From contig CACIQI010000012.1 in the NCBI GenBank assembly GCA_902588745.1, positions 1 through 45,941 on the forward strand: 45,941 nucleotides of DNA, in the 5' to 3' direction. Of the stretch, positions 7,662 through 16,908 are shown in pieces. The notes under the pieces are model-generated. The model was not told where the DNA came from. It saw only the letters and a program-made list of their open reading frames with translations, and did no database searches. The stretch comes from an uncultured Alphaproteobacteria bacterium. Its GTDB lineage: Bacteria > Pseudomonadota > Alphaproteobacteria > HIMB59 > GCA-002718135. Position numbers and translations under genes: made by a program. Position 1 is the first letter of the stretch. Every line of letters starts with the position of its first letter.

Positions 7662-8471
7662 ATGAAATTTTATATAAAAAGATTAATATTTATAATTATC
7701 TTTTCTTCAATATCAAAAAACTCTTTGAGTCATGAATTTTGGATTGATCCAGAAAATTATCGCTTATCAAATGATGAAAAGGTTACAGCTAATATATTAA
7801 TAGGAGAAAACTTTGAAGGATCACCAATACCATTTACTAAAGAATATTTTAAAATTTCCTTCCTACATTCTAAAGATGGTAAATCTAAAATTAAAGGTAG
7901 ATTAGGCGATATTCCTGCCCTTAATATTAAAAAAATGTCTAAAGGGTTAAATGTTATACAGATTGAGTCAGTAACTAAGTATGTTGAATATCAAAAATTA
8001 GTAAAATTTGAAATATTCGCAAGAGAAAAAGGATATTCAAATTTAGCTCAAAAACATAAAGAAAATAAATATCCAGAAAATTTTTTTGAAAGTTATAAAA
8101 GATATGCAAAATCATTAATTAGCGTAGAAAATTTTGACGGCAAAGATATCGACACAAATATGGAATTTGAATTAATTTTTTTAGACAATCCTCTTAAAAA
8201 TTTAAATGAAAGTAAAAGAATTCTATTAGAGTACAAAAATAAAATTCTAACTGATCATAAAGTATCTATTATGAGTTTAAATAATGGTTATTTTAGAAAA
8301 GAATATCTCAGAACAAATGAGGTTGGATATTTTGATTACTTATTTAAAGAAAATACAAAATATCTAATTGAAAGTGTTGTTATAATTGAAGGAAGTAATA
8401 AGAAAAAAGATAATTATGCCAAATGGCATTCTTTGTGGACTTCTTATACATTAAAAACTCCAAATAAATGA
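7662..8471 (+). CDS. DUF4198-like periplasmic protein
   Basis: A 269-residue exported protein with a hydrophobic signal peptide and a likely cleavage site SLS/HEFW, so the mature chain would start with His24. HEFWIDPENY followed by a beta-rich domain is typical of DUF4198 proteins, often encoded near metal transporters and suspected of metal binding. A second segment, YLIESVVIIEG then WHSLWTSYTL, closes the domain. Its pairing with the HupE-like gene supports a shared role in metal acquisition; this is inference. The ATG follows a weak AAGAGA ribosome-binding site that lies inside the neighbouring gene. Confidence 0.68.
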   Translation: MKFYIKRLIFIIIFSSISKNSLSHEFWIDPENYRLSNDEKVTANILIGENFEGSPIPFTKEYFKISFLHSKDGKSKIKGRLGDIPALNIKKMSKGLNVIQIESVTKYVEYQKLVKFEIFAREKGYSNLAQKHKENKYPENFFESYKRYAKSLISVENFDGKDIDTNMEFELIFLDNPLKNLNESKRILLEYKNKILTDHKVSIMSLNNGYFRKEYLRTNEVGYFDYLFKENTKYLIESVVIIEGSNKKKDNYAKWHSLWTSYTLKTPNK

Positions 8472-8534
8472 TTTAATTGTGCTGAATTACTATTAAAATT
8501 TTATAAACAATTATAATATTAAAGATGAATATAA

Positions 8535-8879
8535 ATGACTAATACAAGTATAATAAAAGAATTTTTTGAAGGAAAAATAAAACTCTGGAAATCCTATTGG
8601 TTAGTTGGTGAACTACTAAATGGTATTGTCTTGCTGATTATATTTAATCTTGAAATTTATTTTTTTAATACAGATAGCTCTGTTTCACAAATACCATTTT
8701 TAGATTTTACTAATCTTGCTTTAATATCAAAAGTTTTTATTTTTATTTGGACAATATTTATTTCTATTGGAATTTGGAGAGCGGCAGAAAATTACAAAGG
8801 AAGTATTATTTGGATAGTTTTAACATTCATAATTGTTGCTTATAGATGCTATTCTTTACGTTTAATTTTTTTTATTTAA
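8535..8879 (+). CDS. Small membrane protein, function unknown
   Basis: I do not recognise this 114-residue protein. It shows a short amphipathic N-terminus ([13 protein letters not shown]), then three probable membrane segments (about residues 25-43, 63-81 and 90-112). The polar loop between segments two and three, [15 protein letters not shown], contains the most conserved-looking residues. It lies 63 nt after the DUF4198-like gene on the same strand and may be co-transcribed. Its last 18 nt overlap the 3' end of gatB on the other strand. Confidence 0.7.
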   Translation: MTNTSIIKEFFEGKIKLWKSYWLVGELLNGIVLLIIFNLEIYFFNTDSSVSQIPFLDFTNLALISKVFIFIWTIFISIGIWRAAENYKGSIIWIVLTFIIVAYRCYSLRLIFFI

Positions 8880-10337
8880 TTTTTGTTTTAAAATATCATT
8901 TAACATTTTTGGATTAGCTTTTCCTTTAGTTAATTTCATAGCTTGGCCAACAAAGAAACCTAATAACTTATCTTTACCTGCTAGATACTGTTCGACCATT
9001 TTTGGATTTTCTGCAATGACCTCATCAATAACTTTTGCTATTTCACCATGATCTGTAACTTGTTGCAAACCCTTTTCATCTACGATTTGTCTAGCTGTTT
9101 TTCCTGAAGAAAACATATCTTCCAATACATCTTTTGCAATTTTGCCAGAAATTTCATTTGTAGAAATTAACTTTATAAGTTGTCCTAAGTTTTCAGGTGA
9201 TACTGGAGAGTTATTTAAATCTTGATTATTTTTGTTTAATAATGAAAACAATTCAGACGTAATCCAATTTACAACTATTTTTGCATGATTTTTTAATTCT
9301 GGATCTGAATTAATTGTTTTATTAAAATAATCAGATGTTTGTTTCTCTGCAGTTAATACTGAGGCATCATAATTAGACAATTTATAAGTCTCAATAAATT
9401 TATTCTTAAGCTCATCTGGAAGCTCTGGTATTGATGATTTAATTTTTTCTATTTCTTCTTTAGAAATTTCTAGTGGTAATAAATCTGGATCAGGAAAGTA
9501 TCTATAGTCATGAGCTTCTTCTTTATTTCTCATGGGTCTAGTTTTGCCAGTAGATGTATTAAAGAGCATTGTGTTTTGCTCAATAGAACCGCCAGACTCC
9601 AATATTTCTATTTGTCTTTTTGCTTCATAATTAATAGCCTGCTTAATAAACTTTATAGAGTTTAAGTTTTTAATTTCACATCGAGTTCCATATTCATCTC
9701 CAGGTTTTCTTACTGAAATATTTACATCTGCTCTTAAAGAGCCCTCTTGCATATTTCCATCACATGTATCTAAATACATTAAAATTGATCTGATTTTGGA
9801 TATATACATTCCAGCTTCATCAGGCGTTCTAATGTCAGGCTCACTAACAATTTCCATTAAAGCAACACCAGATCTATTAAGATCTACATATGTTTTTGAA
9901 GGATTTTGATCGTGTAAACTTTTACCAGCATCTTGTTCTAAATGTAATCTTACAATTCTAATATCTTTTGATGTTCCGTCTTTAAAATCAATTGTAACTT
10001 TTCCTTCTCCTACAATTGGATATTTGTACTGACTAATTTGATATCCTTGTGGAAGATCAGCATAAAAGTAATTTTTTCTATCAAAGACTGAATAATTATT
10101 AATTTTAGCATTTAAACCAACTCCAGTTTTTACTGCTTGCTCTACACAGTACTTATTAATTACTGGTAACATTCCTGGCATAGCAGCATCAACTAAAGAT
10201 ACTTGGCTATTTGGTGATGAACCAAATTTTGTTGATGATGAAGAAAATAATTTTGAATTGGATTTTACCTGAGCATGTATTTCAAGACCTATTACCATTT
10301 CCCAATCATACTTTTCACCTTTTATTAAATTATTCAT
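8862..10337 (-). CDS. gatB: Asp/Glu-tRNA amidotransferase subunit B
   Basis: With GatA and GatC it converts Glu-tRNA(Gln) and/or Asp-tRNA(Asn) to the amidated forms. The 491 residues begin with [24 protein letters not shown], continue with [15 protein letters not shown] and the [10 protein letters not shown] cradle motif, and end in the helical YqeY-like tail ([19 protein letters not shown]). It overlaps gatA by 8 nt. Presence of gatCAB suggests that glutaminyl- or asparaginyl-tRNA is made indirectly. Confidence 0.97.
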   Translation of the reverse strand: MNNLIKGEKYDWEMVIGLEIHAQVKSNSKLFSSSSTKFGSSPNSQVSLVDAAMPGMLPVINKYCVEQAVKTGVGLNAKINNYSVFDRKNYFYADLPQGYQISQYKYPIVGEGKVTIDFKDGTSKDIRIVRLHLEQDAGKSLHDQNPSKTYVDLNRSGVALMEIVSEPDIRTPDEAGMYISKIRSILMYLDTCDGNMQEGSLRADVNISVRKPGDEYGTRCEIKNLNSIKFIKQAINYEAKRQIEILESGGSIEQNTMLFNTSTGKTRPMRNKEEAHDYRYFPDPDLLPLEISKEEIEKIKSSIPELPDELKNKFIETYKLSNYDASVLTAEKQTSDYFNKTINSDPELKNHAKIVVNWITSELFSLLNKNNQDLNNSPVSPENLGQLIKLISTNEISGKIAKDVLEDMFSSGKTARQIVDEKGLQQVTDHGEIAKVIDEVIAENPKMVEQYLAGKDKLLGFFVGQAMKLTKGKANPKMLNDILKQKLNKKN

Positions 10338-11754
10338 ATGATCTTTCTAGAGATACAGCAGCATTAAAAACTTGTTGTTCATCAAAGTGTTTTCCTAATA
10401 TTTGAATACCTAGTGGTAAATTATTTTTATCTTTCCCAAAGGGAATGGAAATGCCTGGTAGGCCAGCTAAAGAAGCAGGAACCGTAAACACATCATTTAA
10501 ATACATTTTGATAGGATCATTTTGTTTTTCATTTAAGGGAAATGCAGCACTTGGTGCAGTAGGAGTAACTATAAAATCACACTCTTTAAAAGCTTTATTA
10601 AAATCATCGGCTATTAATTTTCTCACTTTTTGTGCCTTTAGATAATATGCATCATAATAGCCTGCAGACAATACGTATGTTCCTATTAAAATTCTTCTTT
10701 TTACTTCTCTTCCAAAACCTTGAGCTCTTGTATTTTCATACATTTCATCGAGAGAATCAATTTCATCAGATCTAAAACCATATTTTACCCCATCATATCG
10801 AGCTAAGTTTGAGGAAGCTTCAGCAGGTGCAATTATATAATAAGTAGGAAGTGCATATTTAGTGTGAGGAAGTGAAATATTTTTAATTTTTACACCTTTT
10901 TTTTCTAAAACCTTGATAGCATCTTCCCATATCTGACTTATTTCCAGTGGTGTACCATCAATAGAATACTCTTTTGGTATACCAACAGTTTTGCCATTTA
11001 GATCATCATCTAAATTTTCAAAATAATTTGGAATATCTACTTTAGCACTTGTACTATCTCTTTGATCAAACCCAGCGATCGATTGTAATAATATTGATGC
11101 ATCTTCAACATTATGAGAAAAAATTCCTGCTTGATCCAAACTAGATGCAAATGCAGCTATACCCCATCGTGAACATAAACCATATGTTGGTTTGATACCA
11201 ACAACACCGCAAAAGCTGGCTGGCTGTCTTATTGATCCGCCAGTATCTGTTCCAGTTGCCCCTAAACATAAATCTGCAGCAACTGCGGCTGCGGAACCAC
11301 CAGAAGATCCACCAGGAGCTAAAGGCTCATTCTCTTTTGATAGGGGATTAATTGTATTTCCAAAAAAACTTGTGTTAGTTGCTGAACCCATAGCAAACTC
11401 GTCAAGATTTGTTTTACCAACAAAAATAGATCCTTCATCTAATAATTTTTGAGTAACAAATGATTCATAAGTTGGATTAAAATTTTCTAAAATCTTTGAA
11501 GCTGCGGTTGTGGGCATACTTTTAGTACAAAATAGATCCTTGATTGCAATCGGAATACCTTTTAATTTTTTTGCTGAATTATCTTTCTCTAAGTTATCTA
11601 TCTGCTTTAAAACATTCTCTTCACTAAAATGAATAAATACATTTAAGTTATCTTTTTCCTTAATCCTTTTTAAATAATCCTGATTTAATTCTCTTATTGA
11701 TATTTTTTTTGTATCGAGATCTTTTAACGTTTGTTTCAAAGATGATTTAGACAT
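10330..11754 (-). CDS. gatA: Asp/Glu-tRNA amidotransferase subunit A
   Basis: Glutamine amidase subunit that supplies ammonia to GatB. The 474 residues have the amidase-signature catalytic triad in place: Lys in IPIAIKDLF, cis-Ser in the [13 protein letters not shown] segment, and nucleophile Ser in [14 protein letters not shown]. Length is normal. Its ATG overlaps the gatC stop by one base and its end overlaps the gatB start by 8 nt, so the three subunits are translationally coupled. Confidence 0.97.
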   Translation of the reverse strand: MSKSSLKQTLKDLDTKKISIRELNQDYLKRIKEKDNLNVFIHFSEENVLKQIDNLEKDNSAKKLKGIPIAIKDLFCTKSMPTTAASKILENFNPTYESFVTQKLLDEGSIFVGKTNLDEFAMGSATNTSFFGNTINPLSKENEPLAPGGSSGGSAAAVAADLCLGATGTDTGGSIRQPASFCGVVGIKPTYGLCSRWGIAAFASSLDQAGIFSHNVEDASILLQSIAGFDQRDSTSAKVDIPNYFENLDDDLNGKTVGIPKEYSIDGTPLEISQIWEDAIKVLEKKGVKIKNISLPHTKYALPTYYIIAPAEASSNLARYDGVKYGFRSDEIDSLDEMYENTRAQGFGREVKRRILIGTYVLSAGYYDAYYLKAQKVRKLIADDFNKAFKECDFIVTPTAPSAAFPLNEKQNDPIKMYLNDVFTVPASLAGLPGISIPFGKDKNNLPLGIQILGKHFDEQQVFNAAVSLERSYE

Positions 11755-12041
11755 TATTCTACTACCTTTGGTACTGCAAAAAAACCTTCGAGTTTATCAG
11801 GAGCATTTTCAAGAATTTCCTCACTAGAATTAGTATCATTAGATACATCTTCTCTTTTAGGTAAAATTGATGATGATATATTACTTAATGGTTCTACATT
11901 TTCAGTATTTACTTCATTTAACTGCTCTACCCAGTCTAAAATGGAATTAAGATCCTTAATATAATCTTCAGATTCTTTATCATCTAACTTTATTCTAGAT
12001 AGACGAGCAATTTTATTTATTGTATTTTTATCAATCTTCAA
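11754..12041 (-). CDS. gatC: Asp/Glu-tRNA amidotransferase subunit C
   Basis: Small belt-like subunit that stabilises the GatAB complex. The 95 residues carry the usual pattern: IDKNTINKIARLSRIKL at the N-terminus, ILDWVEQLNEVNTENVEPL in the middle and a C-terminal FFAVPKVVE. It is the first gene of gatCAB and is divergent from ruvX, with 17 nt between the two start codons. Confidence 0.95.
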   Translation of the reverse strand: MKIDKNTINKIARLSRIKLDDKESEDYIKDLNSILDWVEQLNEVNTENVEPLSNISSSILPKREDVSNDTNSSEEILENAPDKLEGFFAVPKVVE

Positions 12042-12058
12042 TTTATGAGCTCCATTAT

Positions 12059-12517
12059 ATGAATGATCAAAATAATTTAATCGATGGCCTTAATACATCA
12101 CAAATACTTGTAGGTCTAGACCTAGGAACTAAAACGATTGGTGTTGCAGTAAGCGATAGATCAAAAATAATCGCTACACCGCTTTCAATTATCCAAAGAA
12201 AAGGAACTAATAAAGATTTAATTATCATGAAAGATGTTTTGGCAGAGTATGAAATTGGTGGATTTATTCTTGGTCTGCCGATTAGCCTGGATAATCGTGA
12301 AAACAAACAAAGCCAATTAGTAAGAGATTTTAATATTAATCTTCAAACCTTTTTTAAAAAACCTACAGCTCTTTGGGATGAAAGATTTTCATCAGATGTA
12401 ATCTTTAAAGAAATGAGAAAAGCAGATTTAAGTAAAACAAAGATTAAAAGTAAACTTGATCAACAATCGGCTGCTTATATCTTACAAGGATATTTAGATA
12501 GATATAGAAATACTTAA
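12059..12517 (+). CDS. ruvX: Putative pre-16S rRNA nuclease / Holliday junction resolvase-like
   Basis: YqgF/RuvX-family RNase H-fold protein, believed to finish 16S rRNA 5'-end processing. Conserved motifs are VGLDLGTKTIGVAVSD (catalytic Asp), GGFILGLPIS and WDERFSS. I placed the start at the ATG at 12059 (152 residues). An upstream in-frame start at 12020 would overlap gatC and add unconserved residues. It is followed by pyrB after 38 nt containing 10-bp-spaced repeats. Confidence 0.9.
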   Translation: MNDQNNLIDGLNTSQILVGLDLGTKTIGVAVSDRSKIIATPLSIIQRKGTNKDLIIMKDVLAEYEIGGFILGLPISLDNRENKQSQLVRDFNINLQTFFKKPTALWDERFSSDVIFKEMRKADLSKTKIKSKLDQQSAAYILQGYLDRYRNT

Positions 12518-12526
12518 TAAATTAGT

Positions 12527-12555
12527 TTACACATACTTACACATTATTGACACAT
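12527..12555 (+). repeat. Three 10-bp-spaced direct repeats upstream of pyrB
   Basis: TTACACAT occurs at 12527-12534 and again at 12537-12544; a third copy with one inserted base, TTGACACAT, occupies 12547-12555. The copies start exactly 10 bp apart, one DNA helical turn, and end immediately before the pyrB ATG at 12556. Such phased direct repeats are typical of binding sites for a DNA-binding protein. They fill most of the 38-nt ruvX-pyrB gap. TTGACA within the third copy resembles a -35 box but is too close to the start codon to serve pyrB. Confidence 0.7.
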
Positions 12556-13698
12556 ATGAATTCAAAGCTACTTAAATCAGGGCACATAAAATTATATAAA
12601 AGAGAAAATTCAAAATATTGGCAAATGAAAGTAAAATTGCCAAAATTAAAAGCGATCAGATCATCTACAGGTTCAAAAATTCTTAAAGATGCAGAAAAAA
12701 TAGCTTTAAAATATTATTCATCAATTTCCTCAAAAACAAATATCAAATTAAGAACGAAAAATATTTTTAAAAAAATTCATTTAGTAGAAACAGCTGATTT
12801 AACCAAGAAAGAAATTGAGCACATCTTAGATGAATCTAAAAAATATATAGCTTTTAATAAAAGGAAAATTAAAAAAATTAATGTTCTAGAAGGAAGAACA
12901 ATATTTAATCTTTTTTTTGAAGATTCAACAAGAACAAGAACAAGTTTTGAAGTTGCTGCTAAAAGGCTAGGAGCGGATCTCATTAATGTAGTTGTAAAAG
13001 ATAGTTCTATTAACAAAGGTGAGACCTTACTCGATACTATGACTACTATTAATTCAATGAATCCTGACGTTTTAATTGTAAGGCATCCAGAGGAAGGAAT
13101 TAGTAAAAAAATTTCGGAAACAGTAGATGCGTCTGTAATTAACGCTGGTGATGGTAGTCATGAGCATCCCACACAAGCGTTATTAGATGCACTTACTATA
13201 AAAAATAAATTTGAAAATTTTTCAAAATTAAAAATTGCTATATGCGGGGATATTTTACATAGCCGTGTTGCTCGATCAAACATAATCATACTATCAAAGT
13301 TAGGTGCAAAAATAAATGTTATTGGGCCTAAGGAATGGTTACCAAAAAGTTTAAATAAACTTCCTGTGAATGTTTATACAGAAATGAAAAAAGGATTACA
13401 AAATTGTGATATTGTTATGATGCTACGTATTCAAAAAGAAAGAATAGTTGGGAAAATAATGCCAAATCAAAAGACTTATTTTAAAAAGTATGGTTTAGAT
13501 TACAATAAACTTAAATATGCAAAAAAAAATGCTTTCGTTATGCATCCAGGCCCAATGAACCGTGGTGTAGAAATAGACTCCAAGCTTGCCGATGACGTCA
13601 CGAGGAGCTTAATACAAGAACAGGTCGCTATGGGTGTTGCAGTACGAATGGCATGCTTAGACTTAATTATTAAAAACAGAGATGACTTTAGTAAGTAG
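12556..13698 (+). CDS. pyrB: Aspartate carbamoyltransferase with integrase-like N-terminal extension
   Basis: Residues about 73-380 form a complete catalytic chain for the aspartate transcarbamoylase step of pyrimidine synthesis: carbamoyl-phosphate site STRTR (124-128), KGETLLDT, HPTQALLD, MLRIQKER and HPGPMNRGVEI. The first 70 residues are foreign to this family. GHIKLYKRENSKYWQMKVKL, then RSSTG and an AEKIALKYY helix, resemble the N-terminal domain of tyrosine recombinases. ATGs exist at 12556 and 12625 and a TTG at 12637, but none lies nearer the catalytic core, so at least part of the extension must be translated. The stop overlaps plsY by 17 nt. No pyrC follows. Confidence 0.9.
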   Translation: MNSKLLKSGHIKLYKRENSKYWQMKVKLPKLKAIRSSTGSKILKDAEKIALKYYSSISSKTNIKLRTKNIFKKIHLVETADLTKKEIEHILDESKKYIAFNKRKIKKINVLEGRTIFNLFFEDSTRTRTSFEVAAKRLGADLINVVVKDSSINKGETLLDTMTTINSMNPDVLIVRHPEEGISKKISETVDASVINAGDGSHEHPTQALLDALTIKNKFENFSKLKIAICGDILHSRVARSNIIILSKLGAKINVIGPKEWLPKSLNKLPVNVYTEMKKGLQNCDIVMMLRIQKERIVGKIMPNQKTYFKKYGLDYNKLKYAKKNAFVMHPGPMNRGVEIDSKLADDVTRSLIQEQVAMGVAVRMACLDLIIKNRDDFSK

Positions 13699-14287
13699 TT
13701 TATCATTAATCATATTGTTTTATGTAATAGGATCATTACCCTTTGCATTGATTTTTACAAAATTATTTGGCTTGGGAGATATTAGAAAGGTTGGTTCTGG
13801 AAATGTAGGTGCAACAAATGTTTTAAGAACAGGAAATAAATTTGTAGCATTAATTGTTCTTTGTTTTGATATTTTTAAAGGCTTTCTTCCATTCTTCATT
13901 TTACAAATGTATTTTCAAGATATTTCTTTATTGAATAAAATACTTCTCTGTCACTTTGCCATATTAGGACATATCTATCCTGTTTGGTTAAAATTTAAAG
14001 GTGGAAAAGGAGTGGCAACGTATATTGGCTTTTTATTTGGTTTTAATCCTTACATTGCAATTTTATTTTTATTAGTATGGCTTGTTGCTGCTTTTGTAAG
14101 TAAATACTCTTCTCTTGGATCTTTAATTGGAATTTTAGTAGCACCATCTTATTATATTTTTGTTAATTTTAATTTTTATATTCTAATTTTCTTTATTTAT
14201 TTAACTTTAATTATTTATCTTAAACACACAGAAAACATTAAAAGACTCATAAACAAAACTGAAAGTAAAATTAAATTATCCAAGTAA
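13682..14287 (+). CDS. plsY: Acyl-phosphate glycerol-3-phosphate acyltransferase
   Basis: Inner-membrane enzyme that acylates glycerol-3-phosphate from acyl-phosphate, the first step of phospholipid synthesis. The 201 residues include about five membrane segments and the three conserved cytoplasmic motifs: GSLPFALI, GSGNVGATNVLRTGNK and GGKGVATYIGF. The start overlaps the pyrB 3' end by 17 nt, implying coupled translation. Confidence 0.96.
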   Translation: MTLVSSLSLIILFYVIGSLPFALIFTKLFGLGDIRKVGSGNVGATNVLRTGNKFVALIVLCFDIFKGFLPFFILQMYFQDISLLNKILLCHFAILGHIYPVWLKFKGGKGVATYIGFLFGFNPYIAILFLLVWLVAAFVSKYSSLGSLIGILVAPSYYIFVNFNFYILIFFIYLTLIIYLKHTENIKRLINKTESKIKLSK

Positions 14288-14352
14288 AAATATACTTTTT
14301 TTTAAAATTTCTTGACGAATTATCTTTAAACTGAAATTTGGGGCCAAAATTT

Positions 14353-16878
14353 ATGAATGTATTAATTGTTGAATCACCATCAAAAGCAAAGTCTATTAAT
14401 AAATATTTAGGCTCTGACTTTAAAGTTCTCGCAAGTGTTGGACATGTCCGAGATTTATCAGCAAAAAATGATGCGATAGATACTGAAAATGATTTCCAAA
14501 TGAAATGGGAAACCAGTGATCGTGGAAAAAAAGTAATAAAAGAAATAACAGATGCTGCTAAAAAATCTGAAAATTTATATCTAGCGACTGACCCCGACCG
14601 TGAAGGTGAAGCCATAGCTTGGCATGTAGAAAAACTACTTAGAGATAATTCATCACTTTCAAAATTAAATATTCACCGTGTTACATTTAATGAAATTACA
14701 AAAAATGCAGTTCTTGATAGTCTTAAAGAGCCAAGAGAAATAGATGAAAATTTAGTTAATGCCTATCTTGCAAGAAGAGCTCTAGATTTTCTTGTCGGCT
14801 TTACGCTTTCTCCAGTGCTATGGAGAAAATTACCAGGCTCAAAATCAGCGGGTAGAGTTCAATCTGTTGCCTTAAGAATAATTAGTGAAAGAGAACTTGA
14901 AATAGAAAAATTTATTCCACAGGAATATTGGTCTTTACAAGGCGAGTTTAGAAATAAAGAAGATAAAATTATTAATTCCAGACTTACAGTTTATGATGGG
15001 AATAAAGTAGATAAACTTGATATTAAAAATGAGAGTGAAGCGACAAAAATTTTTAATGATATTAAAAATTCTACTTTCACTGTTGGAAATATTACGAAAA
15101 AAGAAGCTAGAAGAAATCCCTATCCTGCTTTTACTACATCTACAATGCAAATTGAGTCTAGTCGTAAACTTGGTCTTAGTGCGAGTCAAACAATGCGCAC
15201 AGCTCAACGCCTTTATGAAGGAACAGACATTAAAGGAGAAACAACTGGCTTAATAACTTATATGCGAACAGATAGTGTCGTCATGTCAAAAGAAGCTATT
15301 AACCAAGTTCGAGGTTTTGTTATTGATAATTATGGTGCAAACTATTTACCAGAAGCGCCAAGAGTTTATAAATCGAAGGCTAAAAATGCCCAAGAAGCAC
15401 ATGAATGCATTAGACCAACAAATATTTACCTAACACCAAAAGATATTAAGCAATACATTACTTTAGAAGAATACAAGCTATATGAAATTATTTGGCAAAG
15501 AGCTGTAAGTTCACAAATGGCGAGTGCTGTATTAGATCAAGTAGCTGTTGATATTACAAACGAAGATAAAAAAATTGTTTTACGAGCAAATGGATCAACA
15601 ATTAAGTTTCCTGGGATGTATAAAGTTTATCAAGAAGCTAAAGATGATGATAAAGATGAAGAAAAAGAAACAATTCTTCCTGCCATGATTGAAGGAGAGA
15701 GTTTAAATCTCAAAGAAGTTGAAAAGACACAACATTTCACCTCCCCTCCTCCACGTTACACCGAAGCAAGCTTAGTTAAAAAACTTGAAGAACTTGGTAT
15801 TGGTAGACCATCTACTTATGCGTCTATTATTAAAGTTCTACAAGACAGAGATTATGTAATTTTAGATAAAAAACGTTTTAATCCTCATGATAGGGGAAGA
15901 ATAGTATCGATATTTTTAGAGAAATATTTCAATCAATATGTCGAATATGATTTTACCGCTGATCTTGAAAATCAACTTGATGAAATTTCTGATGGTAAGC
16001 TTGATTGGAAAGAAGTTCTAAGAAAATTTTGGGAAACATTCAAACAACTTTGCGATGAAACTGTAGGCAAATCAAACAGAGAAGTTATTGATGTGTTAGA
16101 TGAAGCATTAGGTCCGCATTTCTTTCCACCAAACGGAGCAGATGAAAAAAGGAAATGTCCAACCTGTGATAATGGAAGATTAGGAATTAAAGTTGGAAAG
16201 TTTGGAGGATTTATTGGCTGCTCTAATTATCCTGATTGCAAATATACAGTTCAGTTTAATCAATTAAACGATAAAGATGGCGCTGCTCTTAGCGGACCAA
16301 AAGAAATTGGTATTTATCCTGAAACAGGAGAAATGATTACTCTTCGAAAAGGTCCTTATGGATTTTATATGCAAGTTGGTGAAGGGACAAAAGAAAAGAA
16401 ACCAAAAAGAGTTTCTATTCCAAAAAATTTTGAACCAGATGAAATAGGATTAAACACAGCAATCCAACTACTTGGCTTACCACGTAAATTAGGATTTCAT
16501 CCGGAAACAAATAAAACGGTTAGTGCCGGTATTGGAATGTATGGACCATATATTTTGCATGATAAAAAATATAAAGCTCTCGAAAAAACAGATAACATTC
16601 TTGATATTGAACTTGAAAGAGCCATTGAATTAATTGCTAAACCTACACAGAGAGGGAATGCGACATTAAAAACATTTGGTGAGCATCCAACAGAAAAGAA
16701 AAATATTACTGCTCATGACGGTAAATTTGGACCATATGTAAAATGTGGAAAAATAAATGCATCAATTCTTGGTGATCAAACAATTGATAGCTTAAAACTA
16801 GAAGATGCTATTAGGTTAATTGATGAAAGAAAAGCTAAAATGGGTCTCAAAAAAAAGAAAAAAACAGTTAAGAATTGA
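14353..16878 (+). CDS. topA: DNA topoisomerase I
   Basis: Type IA topoisomerase that relaxes negative supercoils. The ATG at 14353 was chosen because MNVLIVESPSKAKSINKYLG is the canonical start; a TTG 15 nt upstream adds only five residues. The 841-residue protein has a Toprim domain with DPDREGEAIAWH, the catalytic tyrosine (Tyr303) in LITYMRTDS, one four-cysteine zinc finger (CPTCDNGR...CSNYPDC), then three glycine-rich C-terminal repeats (KGPYGFYMQ, GMYGPYILHD, GKFGPYVKCG) and a lysine-rich end. The position after plsY is usual; the next gene, pepC, is not. Confidence 0.97.
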   Translation: MNVLIVESPSKAKSINKYLGSDFKVLASVGHVRDLSAKNDAIDTENDFQMKWETSDRGKKVIKEITDAAKKSENLYLATDPDREGEAIAWHVEKLLRDNSSLSKLNIHRVTFNEITKNAVLDSLKEPREIDENLVNAYLARRALDFLVGFTLSPVLWRKLPGSKSAGRVQSVALRIISERELEIEKFIPQEYWSLQGEFRNKEDKIINSRLTVYDGNKVDKLDIKNESEATKIFNDIKNSTFTVGNITKKEARRNPYPAFTTSTMQIESSRKLGLSASQTMRTAQRLYEGTDIKGETTGLITYMRTDSVVMSKEAINQVRGFVIDNYGANYLPEAPRVYKSKAKNAQEAHECIRPTNIYLTPKDIKQYITLEEYKLYEIIWQRAVSSQMASAVLDQVAVDITNEDKKIVLRANGSTIKFPGMYKVYQEAKDDDKDEEKETILPAMIEGESLNLKEVEKTQHFTSPPPRYTEASLVKKLEELGIGRPSTYASIIKVLQDRDYVILDKKRFNPHDRGRIVSIFLEKYFNQYVEYDFTADLENQLDEISDGKLDWKEVLRKFWETFKQLCDETVGKSNREVIDVLDEALGPHFFPPNGADEKRKCPTCDNGRLGIKVGKFGGFIGCSNYPDCKYTVQFNQLNDKDGAALSGPKEIGIYPETGEMITLRKGPYGFYMQVGEGTKEKKPKRVSIPKNFEPDEIGLNTAIQLLGLPRKLGFHPETNKTVSAGIGMYGPYILHDKKYKALEKTDNILDIELERAIELIAKPTQRGNATLKTFGEHPTEKKNITAHDGKFGPYVKCGKINASILGDQTIDSLKLEDAIRLIDERKAKMGLKKKKKTVKN

Positions 16879-16908
16879 ATTAAGCTGAAATAGTTTTAAA
16901 TAGAGAAT

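Noticed and set aside
12020..12058. Upstream start for ruvX overlapping gatC
   Set aside because: Residues before the ATG at 12059 show no family similarity and would overlap the gatC start; the conserved VGLDLGTKT is reached properly from 12059.
12547..12555. TTG start adding three residues to pyrB, or TTGACA as a pyrB -35 box
   Set aside because: The ATG at 12556 is a better start, and TTGACA ends only 3 nt before that ATG, too close to place a -10 box and transcription start upstream. The motif is better explained as the third repeat unit.
12527..12555. Possible CRISPR-like array
   Set aside because: Only three 8-9-bp units with 2-bp spacers; far too short, with no cas genes nearby.
14312..14317. 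TTGACG as a -35 box for topA
   Set aside because: No acceptable -10 hexamer occurs 16-18 bp downstream.
15017..15253. Plus-strand open frame inside topA
   Set aside because: Out-of-frame shadow of topA; low-complexity Lys/Leu-rich translation without its own start context.
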